Shown here one piece after another: positions 21,621 through 27,500 of a stretch of DNA of 27,500 bases; position 1 is the stretch's first letter, and each line of letters starts with the position of its first letter. The stretch covers positions 1 through 27,500 of the forward strand of contig JACKOK010000008.1 of assembly GCA_024234365.1 (NCBI GenBank), given 5' to 3'. The notes below the pieces were generated by a model, which worked only from the letters and a program-made list of their open reading frames with translations, was not told the origin of the DNA and searched no databases. A program made the position numbers and the translations under genes. Source of the stretch: Pseudomonadales bacterium (lineage in GTDB: Bacteria > Pseudomonadota > Gammaproteobacteria > Pseudomonadales > Pseudohongiellaceae).

Positions 21621-22349
21621 ATGCCGAATGTTGTCAAAGGCAGTAAACAACACCGCATGATGGTGGTGCCCTACCGCCCCGGTTACCGTGTGTTCCTGGG
21701 GTTGGGCTTGCTGTTGGTGTTTGTCATGGTGGGGGCAGGAAGCTTTTATTACGGCCGTATCGATGCGGGCCGTCAATATGTGGTGACGGCTTCGGACAAC
21801 ACCCGGTTGAGTCAGCAGTTGGCGCAGACTCAGGATGAACTGGACGCATTGCGGGCACAGCTGGCCAGCAGCATGGTGGATCGCCGTGCGGATGAAGAGG
21901 TGCAGAGCACGATTAATTCCCTGCGTCAGCGCGTCATGCAGCTGGAACAGGATGTTTCTTTCTATCGCCAGGTCATGTCACCGGACAGTACGGAGCTGGG
22001 GCTGATCATTGCCGAGTTTTCTGTGGAACGCCTGGAAGGGCAGCGGTATCACTATAAGGCGGTCTTCCGCCAGGCGGGTGCCGGTGACCGTGTTCTGGAG
22101 GGGAGTGTGACAATCGCCGTGGTGGGCCACAAGGAGCAGCAGCGGCAGGTATTGCCTTTGGCGGAACTTCTGGCGGAGGGTAATGGATTTGATCCGGAGC
22201 TGAATTTCCGCTATTTCCAGAACATGGAAGGCGAGTTCGAGCTACCGGAAGGCTTTGAGCCCGAGCAGGTCGAGGTGAGGGCGGAGTCAAGCAAACCTGT
22301 GGCGAACAAGGTCGAGAAAATTTTCAGTTGGAGTGTGGTGGAGGCGTGA
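21621..22349 (+). CDS. DUF6776 family membrane-anchored coiled-coil protein
   Basis: The 242-residue product has a short cytoplasmic N-terminus, one membrane helix at about 24-45 (GYRVFLGLGLLLVFVMVGAG region), a coiled coil at about 60-115 rich in Gln, Leu and Arg, and a C-terminal beta-rich domain ending FSWSVVEA. I identify it as the DUF6776-type protein found between argC and bactofilin in pseudomonads. Its function is unknown; the topology and the bactofilin neighbour suggest a cell-envelope or polar scaffold role, which is inference. The bactofilin start lies 2 nt after its stop. Met 13 (ATG at 21657) is an alternative start; neither start has a strong Shine-Dalgarno. Confidence 0.8.
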   Translation: MPNVVKGSKQHRMMVVPYRPGYRVFLGLGLLLVFVMVGAGSFYYGRIDAGRQYVVTASDNTRLSQQLAQTQDELDALRAQLASSMVDRRADEEVQSTINSLRQRVMQLEQDVSFYRQVMSPDSTELGLIIAEFSVERLEGQRYHYKAVFRQAGAGDRVLEGSVTIAVVGHKEQQRQVLPLAELLAEGNGFDPELNFRYFQNMEGEFELPEGFEPEQVEVRAESSKPVANKVEKIFSWSVVEA

Positions 22350-22351
22350 GA

Positions 22352-22831
22352 ATGTTTGGTTCGGGCAACAAGAACACGGATACAAAGGTCTCAGGCAGCA
22401 CGCTGATTTCCCGCCAGGCCGAAATTATTGGAGATCTGCGATTTAACGGAGAGTTGATCGTAGAGGGACGGATCAAAGGCAATATCTATGCAGATGACGA
22501 ATCCGGTGCTCTTGTCCGAGTGGCAGAGAGCGGTGTCATCGAAGGGGAAATATGGGTGCCGTCCGTGGTGGTCAACGGGCTTGTGAAGGGAGATATCCAT
22601 TCATCGCAACATCTGGAGCTGGCAGCCAAGGCGGTGGTCATGGGCAATGTTTTCTATAAGCTCATCGAGATGGTGATGGGCTCCGAGGTAAACGGCAGCC
22701 TCCTGCAGCTTGCTCGCGCGCAGCAGGATGCCAAACGCCTTGCCGGAGGCGAATCCAGGGCGCTGGCTTGGGAAACGGCGAAACGCAGTGATGAATCTGC
22801 GGATGCCGATGACGAAACAATAGTTGACTGA
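22352..22831 (+). CDS. Bactofilin family cytoskeletal protein
   Basis: Bactofilins polymerise without nucleotide into filaments that position envelope-modifying enzymes. The 159-residue protein has a short N-terminal tail, then the beta-helix domain (about 18-115) with its repeating short strands and glycine turns: IIGDLRFNGELIVEGRIKGNI, ESGVIEGEIW, VNGLVKGDI, VVMGNVFY. A charged, Asp-rich tail follows. ATG 22352 follows GGTGGAGG in the end of the preceding gene; the frame is open upstream to 22328 without family sequence. An M23 endopeptidase, a common bactofilin partner class, is encoded about 2 kb further on. Confidence 0.92.
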   Translation: MFGSGNKNTDTKVSGSTLISRQAEIIGDLRFNGELIVEGRIKGNIYADDESGALVRVAESGVIEGEIWVPSVVVNGLVKGDIHSSQHLELAAKAVVMGNVFYKLIEMVMGSEVNGSLLQLARAQQDAKRLAGGESRALAWETAKRSDESADADDETIVD

Positions 22832-22853
22832 AAAGCTCGGGTTTAGCCATAAT
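22824..22853 (+). promoter_or_regulatory. Sigma70 promoter of erpA
   Basis: TTGACT (22824-22829), an 18-bp spacer and CATAAT (22848-22853) match five of six bases in each box. The -35 overlaps the bactofilin stop codon. Transcription would begin near 22860, about 47 nt before erpA. No clear IscR site was found. Confidence 0.55.
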
Positions 22854-22906
22854 TTTGGCGACCCTGTGGGTCTTCGTTCCTGAGTCAACTTCTCCACGGT
22901 GCTTCC

Positions 22907-23260
22907 ATGTCTGCAGTGCAATCCCATGACCCTACGATCATCTCCATGACGGAGAATGCTGCGGCGAAGGTCAAAACCCTGATCAGTGAAGAGGGCAACC
23001 CCGCACTGAAACTGCGTGTGTTTGTGACGGGGGGCGGTTGTTCTGGTTTTCAGTACGGATTCAGCTTCGATCAGGACATCAGTGAAGACGACACAGTGGT
23101 GAGCAATCATGGAGCAGAACTGGTGGTGGACCCGCTGAGCTATCAGTATCTGACGGGAGCCCGGGTGGATTATGTGGAAGGTCTTCAGGGCGCCAAATTT
23201 GTCGTTAACAACCCTCTGGCCACCACGACCTGCGGTTGCGGGGCGTCATTCTCGATCTGA
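22907..23260 (+). CDS. erpA: Iron-sulfur cluster insertion protein ErpA
   Basis: ErpA is an A-type carrier that hands Fe-S clusters to target enzymes, including those of isoprenoid synthesis. The 117-residue protein has the three ligand cysteines C45 (GGGCSGFQYGF), C109 and C111 (TCGCGASFSI). ErpA rather than IscA is supported by its position beside anmK and by the N-terminal form DPTIISMTENAAAKVK. Its last 15 bases overlap convergent anmK. Confidence 0.95.
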   Translation: MSAVQSHDPTIISMTENAAAKVKTLISEEGNPALKLRVFVTGGGCSGFQYGFSFDQDISEDDTVVSNHGAELVVDPLSYQYLTGARVDYVEGLQGAKFVVNNPLATTTCGCGASFSI

Positions 23261-24373
23261 TACGACTTCATAGATTGCGCCGTGTATGCAGGCCTGCGTA
23301 GCGCCTGTGACCGAGCGTGAGTCCACGGGTTCGCCATACCAGGTTTTGCGCGCCAGCCAGGCAAATGTCATGGCCTCGACCCATTGCGGATCGAGACCTG
23401 CCTCCGCACTGCTGGCGACTCTGAGGTCGGGCAGCAAAGCCTGCAGGCGTTCCAGCAGATAATCATTCCGCGCGCCACCCCCGCAGGCATACAGTGCCGC
23501 AATGCCTTCCTTCTGCCAGTCCACGCTGTCTGCGATCGTTCTCGCGGTGTATTCCAGCAATGTTGCCTGAACATCGGTGTCGGACAAATCGGTGAAACGC
23601 TGCAGATGCGTATCAAGCCAATTCATATTGAACAATTCGCGGCCCGTGCTCTTGGGGGCAGTCTGCCTGAGGTAGGGCTCGTTGAGTAATTGTGTGAGTA
23701 GCGTTTGCGACACCTTGCCTTCTCGTGCCCATTGCCCCTGGGCATCGAATGGCTGACCTCTTTTTCTGCTGATCCAGCCATCCATGAGGACATTGCTCGG
23801 GCCAGTGTCAAACCCGGTCAGCACTTTGTCTCCGTGGGCCAATAGTGACACATTGGCAATGCCACCGAGGTTGAGAATTGCCCGACGTTCCGCATCGGTG
23901 GCAAAAAAGCCCTGGTGGAACAAAGGCGCGAGTGGTGCACCCTGGCCTCCTGCGGCCATATCGCGGCGACGGAAATCCGCGACAGTGCAGATGCCGGTCA
24001 TATGCGCAATGGTGTTGGGGTCGCCAATCTGCAGGGTGAAAGGGTAAGGGCCCGAGGGATGGTGCTTGATAGTTTGCCCATGGCTGCCGATCGCCAGGAT
24101 ATCGCGGGTATGCAAGTTGGCCTTATCGAGAAGATGCCGGATGGCGGCAGCAAAGACCTGACCCAGTGATGTATCGGCCTGCCCTAAATCCAGCAGGGAA
24201 ATTTTCTCCTCAGCACACAAAGCCAACAGGGTATCTTTCAGGGCGGGTGGAATGACTTCGGAGTGGCTGGCCAGCAGGGTTGGGGGTTGTTGGGCGAAAT
24301 CGATGATGGCGCAGTCGATGCCGTCCATGCTGGTGCCCGAAAGCATGCCGATGAAATATTCGTGAGCAGACAT
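23246..24373 (-). CDS. anmK: Anhydro-N-acetylmuramic acid kinase
   Basis: AnmK opens and phosphorylates 1,6-anhydro-MurNAc from cell-wall turnover to MurNAc-6-phosphate during peptidoglycan recycling. The 375-residue ASKHA-fold kinase has the phosphate loop GMLSGTSMDGIDC (9-21), GSHGQTIKHHP near 97-107, LNLGGIANVS, FDTGPSN, and a C-terminal ACGGGARN. AGGACG upstream supports ATG 24373. It overlaps erpA tail to tail by 15 bp and lies downstream of the M23 endopeptidase on the same strand, separated by a strong hairpin; both act on peptidoglycan. Confidence 0.95.
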   Translation of the reverse strand: MSAHEYFIGMLSGTSMDGIDCAIIDFAQQPPTLLASHSEVIPPALKDTLLALCAEEKISLLDLGQADTSLGQVFAAAIRHLLDKANLHTRDILAIGSHGQTIKHHPSGPYPFTLQIGDPNTIAHMTGICTVADFRRRDMAAGGQGAPLAPLFHQGFFATDAERRAILNLGGIANVSLLAHGDKVLTGFDTGPSNVLMDGWISRKRGQPFDAQGQWAREGKVSQTLLTQLLNEPYLRQTAPKSTGRELFNMNWLDTHLQRFTDLSDTDVQATLLEYTARTIADSVDWQKEGIAALYACGGGARNDYLLERLQALLPDLRVASSAEAGLDPQWVEAMTFAWLARKTWYGEPVDSRSVTGATQACIHGAIYEVVSDRE

Positions 24374-24393
24374 GTGGGCCGTCCTGAATAGCG

Positions 24394-24415
24394 GATATCC
24401 CGCGTGCGGGATATC
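24394..24415. repeat. Perfect 10-bp hairpin between the M23 peptidase gene and anmK
   Basis: GATATCCCGC (24394-24403) and GCGGGATATC (24406-24415) are separated by two bases. The folded stem would have 8-9 bp. There is no T-run on the minus strand after it, so it may be an mRNA stabiliser, a weak terminator or a dyad operator for anmK, whose ATG is about 20 bp away. Confidence 0.6.
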
Positions 24416-24426
24416 GCGCAGGTGGA

Positions 24427-25815
24427 TTAATGGGCCGGGAGGTTCTGATCGTTTGCCGCGTTCAGGCTGAGCAGCCGGGAGTCCACGCTCTGCTGGCGGA
24501 AACGGCTCACCAGATCCTGGGTCTGCGCCCGGAATCGGGGCAGCTCTTCGGGTTCAAGCGAAATGGCTTGCGGCAGTTGATCGACAATAGTACGCGGGTC
24601 CTTGTGGACACCCCCAATCAGGAATTCGTAGTGCAAATGCGGCCCTGTTGCACCGCCGGTCTGCCCAACGTAGCCGATGATTTGCCCCTGGCGCACGCGA
24701 ACCCCTTTTTTGATGCCGGAGGCGTAGTCATTCAGGTGTGCATATTTGGTTTCAAACTGGCCGCGATGCTGTAGCACAACCAGTTTGCCAAAACTGCCGT
24801 TGCGTGCGGCCCAGGTGACAACACCATCACTGGTCGCACGGACGGGGGTGCCTTTGGGGGCCGCATAGTCGGTGCCTTTGTGAGCCCGAATCGTGTTCAG
24901 AATCGGGTGTTTGCGGTTGAGGCTGAAATTGGAGCTGATGCGGAAAACGTCCAGAGGCGTGCGCAGGAAGGCCTTGCGCATGCTTTCGCCATCGGGGCTG
25001 TAATACCCGACTTCCCCGTCTTCGTTGATATAGCGCACTGCAATGAACTGCTTTCCCTGATTGGTAAACTGGGCGGCGACGATGTCGCCATTGCCGATGA
25101 ATTCACCGTCCAGATACTTCTCTTCGTAAAGAAGGCTGAACGTGTCGCCGTCACGAGGATCCAGGATAAAGTCGATGACGCCACCAAAGATATCCGCCAT
25201 TTCCATGATGGAGACGGCGGGAATATCGGCGCGTTTGGCTGCCATGAACAGGCTGTCGTTGATAACCCCTTCTTTAAAGGATGTCTTGACGTCTGCTGTG
25301 CGGGTGATGGATTCCACCTGGTAACCATCGTCGATACGCGTGAACAGGTAACCTTCAAGTGGTGATTTGAGCACTTTCAACTGGGTCAGTTTACCGGCTT
25401 CCGGAATATAAAAGCTCAATTGATAGCCAGGATAGAGCCGGTTGAGGACTTTGGCCTCGTCAGTGCTGTTGAGCACACGGTACATATCTTGTGCAGTGAG
25501 CCCGACCTTGCTGAAGATGGCTGAGAGGTTGTCCCCGGATTGCACTTCCATGTCTGTCCATTGCGGGACTGATGGTGGCACAACAATATCTGCCAGCACA
25601 GGAGGAGCGTCCAGCATTTGCTGGGGCTGCTGGACGATAATGTCAGCAGGTGCTGCTACCAGGGGGGTGGCATTGACCCTGGCGCCATGAGCGGCCTCTT
25701 CCGGGGTGAACATCAGTGTCACCAGAAGGGCGGTACTGAGCCCGCTGACCGCGAGCAGATGCTTGCGGGGAAAATGCGTGCTGAGAGTTACCGGGATGGA
25801 TTCCAATAACTTCAT
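24427..25815 (-). CDS. M23 family murein endopeptidase (MepM-like)
   Basis: The product is probably a membrane-anchored DD-endopeptidase that cuts peptidoglycan cross-links. From the chosen start it has 462 residues: a membrane helix at about 19-36, an OapA/LysM-like region at about 88-136 (MEVQSGDNLSAIFSKVGLTA), a linker domain, and a C-terminal LytM/M23 domain. The zinc and catalytic residues appear as H312 and D316 in HKGTDYAAP, H360 in YAHLN, and H393/H395 in GPHLHYEF, so it should be active. ATG 25815 was chosen because it precedes the membrane segment; alternatives are ATG 25884 and TTG 25911, and no start has a good Shine-Dalgarno. It is divergent from tyrS and upstream of anmK. Confidence 0.9.
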   Translation of the reverse strand: MKLLESIPVTLSTHFPRKHLLAVSGLSTALLVTLMFTPEEAAHGARVNATPLVAAPADIIVQQPQQMLDAPPVLADIVVPPSVPQWTDMEVQSGDNLSAIFSKVGLTAQDMYRVLNSTDEAKVLNRLYPGYQLSFYIPEAGKLTQLKVLKSPLEGYLFTRIDDGYQVESITRTADVKTSFKEGVINDSLFMAAKRADIPAVSIMEMADIFGGVIDFILDPRDGDTFSLLYEEKYLDGEFIGNGDIVAAQFTNQGKQFIAVRYINEDGEVGYYSPDGESMRKAFLRTPLDVFRISSNFSLNRKHPILNTIRAHKGTDYAAPKGTPVRATSDGVVTWAARNGSFGKLVVLQHRGQFETKYAHLNDYASGIKKGVRVRQGQIIGYVGQTGGATGPHLHYEFLIGGVHKDPRTIVDQLPQAISLEPEELPRFRAQTQDLVSRFRQQSVDSRLLSLNAANDQNLPAH

Positions 25816-26042
25816 GAATTTGGTGATGTTTTGATCTTTTTTTGACAACGCAACAAGCCCTTGAGAATGCCTCAAATCGGCCATTCTTATGAGTTTTCCT
25901 GGGCGGGTCAAGTCAATTTCCTATTAGTAGTGTAAAATCGGCGACCTTTTCGCAGAACAACAGAATTCACCCGTGAGGGCGGCGGCAGAGAACAGAGTGG
26001 CTTCTCCTGCCCCGTGAGCGGACAACAGGCTAGGAATCGTTT

Positions 26043-27323
26043 ATGAGTGCGACATCTATGGACATTATTGGAGATCTCGAGAGTCGGGGGCTGGTTTCGC
26101 AGATGACCTCCGGGGATGAGCTTCGCTCCGTTCTCGGTCAGGGTAGAACCCTCTATTGTGGGTTTGATCCGACGGCTGAAAGCCTCCATATAGGAAGCCT
26201 GGTTCCCTTGTTGACTCTGCGTCGTTTTCAGTTGGCTGGCCATCGCCCCATCGCGCTGGTCGGGGGGGCAACAGGCCTGATCGGGGATCCTAGCTTCAAG
26301 GCAACCGAAAGAGCGTTGAATTCAAGTGATGTGGTAGACGGTTGGGTTGACCGCATCAAGACACAGGTCTCCCGTTTCCTGGATTTCGATTCGGGTTTCA
26401 GTGGAGCCATGGTCGTCAATAACCTGGACTGGACCCGGGACGTCAATGTACTCGATTTTCTTCGGGATATTGGCAAGCACTTTTCCGTCAATGCAATGAT
26501 CCAAAAAGAGTCGGTCAAGCAGCGCATTGACCGCGAAGGGGCGGGGATATCGTTTACCGAATTCACTTATATGATTCTGCAGTCATACGATTTTGCTCAG
26601 CTGTATAAGCGGCATGACTGTATCCTGCAGATCGGGGGGAGTGATCAGTGGGGCAATATTACGGGGGGTATCGACCTGACCCGACGTATGCACCGCGCTC
26701 AGGTATATGGGCTGACGCTGCCTTTGGTTACGAAGGCGGACGGGCAAAAATTCGGTAAGACCGAAAGCGGCACCGTCTGGCTGGATAGCAACAAGACATC
26801 TCCTTATGCCTTTTATCAGTTCTGGTTGAACGTGGCGGATGCGGACGTTTACAAGTTCCTGCGTTATTTCACCTTCCTCTCGCCGCTGATGATTGCTGAG
26901 GTAGAAGAAGCAGACAAATCCGCGCAGGGGCGTCCTGAAGCGCAAGGCATTCTTGCTAGGGAGGTGACGCGTCTGGTGCATGGTGATGAGGGCTTGCTGG
27001 CGGCGGAACGTATTAGCGCAGCGCTGTTCTCCGGGGAGCTGCAGTCCCTGAGCGCGGAAGATTGCGCGCAGCTGCGCCTGGACGGGTTGCCTTCAACGCG
27101 GATAGAGGCTGCATCCAAAGGAATTGTTGAGGCTCTGGTGGAAACCGGGCTGGCGAACTCCAACCGCATGGCGCGGGAATTCATTACCAGTAATGCGGTG
27201 AGTGTGAATGGTCAGCGCGTGGAGTCGGATTCACAAAGCCTGGATTTTGGGCAGGCCCTGTTTGGGAAATACTTCATCCTCAAGCGGGGGAAGAAGTTGT
27301 TTCATCTGCTCTATGCAGACTGA
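26043..27323 (+). CDS. tyrS: Tyrosyl-tRNA synthetase
   Basis: TyrS charges tRNA-Tyr. The 426-residue class I synthetase has the HIGH-type motif HIGS (49-52), the tyrosine- and ATP-binding region with GDPSFK (81-86), QIGGSDQWGNI (196-206), the KMSKS equivalent KFGKT (236-240), and a C-terminal S4 RNA-binding domain (about 355-426, containing SNRMAREFITSNAVSVNG). AGGAAT precedes ATG 26043. The leader holds a stem GGCAG-AGAA/TTCT-CTGCC with one bulge (25984-26011), of unknown effect. A possible -10 TAAAAT lies at 25933-25938 without a good -35. As in Pseudomonas, it is followed by what looks like an rRNA operon promoter. Confidence 0.97.
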   Translation: MSATSMDIIGDLESRGLVSQMTSGDELRSVLGQGRTLYCGFDPTAESLHIGSLVPLLTLRRFQLAGHRPIALVGGATGLIGDPSFKATERALNSSDVVDGWVDRIKTQVSRFLDFDSGFSGAMVVNNLDWTRDVNVLDFLRDIGKHFSVNAMIQKESVKQRIDREGAGISFTEFTYMILQSYDFAQLYKRHDCILQIGGSDQWGNITGGIDLTRRMHRAQVYGLTLPLVTKADGQKFGKTESGTVWLDSNKTSPYAFYQFWLNVADADVYKFLRYFTFLSPLMIAEVEEADKSAQGRPEAQGILAREVTRLVHGDEGLLAAERISAALFSGELQSLSAEDCAQLRLDGLPSTRIEAASKGIVEALVETGLANSNRMAREFITSNAVSVNGQRVESDSQSLDFGQALFGKYFILKRGKKLFHLLYAD

Positions 27324-27329
27324 TTTGGG

Positions 27330-27393
27330 AAATTGATAAAAATAGATGAAATACTGGTTGCCAGAATTCATCCTTGTGGCATAATGCGCGCCC
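27330..27393 (+). promoter_or_regulatory. Strong rRNA-type promoter with UP element
   Basis: TTGCCA (27358-27363), a 16-bp spacer and CATAAT (27380-27385) match five of six bases in each box. Upstream is an A/T-rich UP-like stretch (about 27330-27352), and downstream is a GC-only discriminator GCGCGCCC (27386-27393), the hallmark of ppGpp-controlled stable-RNA promoters. I infer an rRNA operon beyond the window edge. Confidence 0.6.
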
Positions 27394-27437
27394 TTGTGAC
27401 GAGTTGAGCAGGTTTCCTTAAGGAGCGAATCCTGTAA

Positions 27438-27478
27438 GAGTTCGAAAAGAACTCAGAGATTGTAAAAAATTTACAATC
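27438..27478 (+). repeat. Two perfect hairpins in the presumed rRNA leader
   Basis: GAGTTC/GAACTC (27438-27443 and 27449-27454, loop GAAAA) is followed by GATTGTAAA/TTTACAATC (27458-27466 and 27470-27478, centre AAA). They lie downstream of the strong promoter and could be leader structures of the rRNA precursor. A TTGCAA near 27484 may be the -35 of a second promoter cut by the window end. Confidence 0.55.
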
Positions 27479-27500
27479 GGGGCTTGCAAAGCGTAACAAG

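Noticed and set aside
1..27500. CRISPR arrays, prophage genes, transposases or defence systems
   Set aside because: No spacer-repeat arrays and no proteins of these families were seen; apart from the REP-like pair, no mobile element is visible.

Overview
The window is a gammaproteobacterial chromosome segment, most like the Pseudomonadales/Oceanospirillales side (Pseudomonas- or Alcanivorax-like). This rests on the GC-rich coding, the tmRNA tag ANDDSYALAA, and two gene orders that I recall from Pseudomonas aeruginosa: smpB-ratA-rnfH-omlA(bamE)-fur-recN-grpE-dnaK-dnaJ, and argC-(DUF6776)-bactofilin-erpA-anmK-M23 peptidase-tyrS-rRNA operon. The species cannot be named from the sequence alone.

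Layout. Positions 1-150 hold no gene but carry three adjacent perfect hairpins. Positions 152-613 (minus) hold ssrA (tmRNA) with its terminator and a sigma32-like promoter. Positions 623-803 hold a REP-like inverted pair and three 34-bp tandem units that lead into a strong sigma70 promoter for an Hsp70-like ATPase (858-2336). That gene overlaps tail to tail with smpB, the protein partner of tmRNA. Positions 2960-6414 form a tight plus-strand operon: a sodium symporter, ratA, rnfH, a small protein ending in Cys-Cys, and a cysteine-free ArsA/Get3-type ATPase. Positions 6630-9144 encode a small exported His/Cys protein and a TonB-dependent receptor with a His/Glu-rich loop, probably a metal-uptake pair. 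Compared with the remembered Pseudomonas order, the last four of these genes sit between rnfH and bamE, so this is the accessory part of the window.

Positions 9145-16099 are housekeeping: bamE and fur diverge, and recN is convergent with fur. grpE, dnaK and dnaJ follow, with sigma32-type promoters before grpE and dnaK and an intrinsic terminator between dnaK and dnaJ. Positions 16143-20405 (minus) read hemJ-thiD-thiE-hemL-adenosine kinase, mixing tetrapyrrole and thiamine biosynthesis. Positions 20561-23260 (plus) read argC, a DUF6776-type membrane coiled-coil protein, bactofilin and erpA. anmK and an M23 endopeptidase (minus) and tyrS (plus) follow. The window ends in what looks like the promoter and leader of an rRNA operon.

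Most of the window is ordinary core genome. The parts most worth a second look are the Cys-Cys protein/ArsA pair, the inferred metal-receptor unit with a palindrome over its -35 box, the sigma32-like promoter of ssrA, and the repeats upstream of the Hsp70-like gene.
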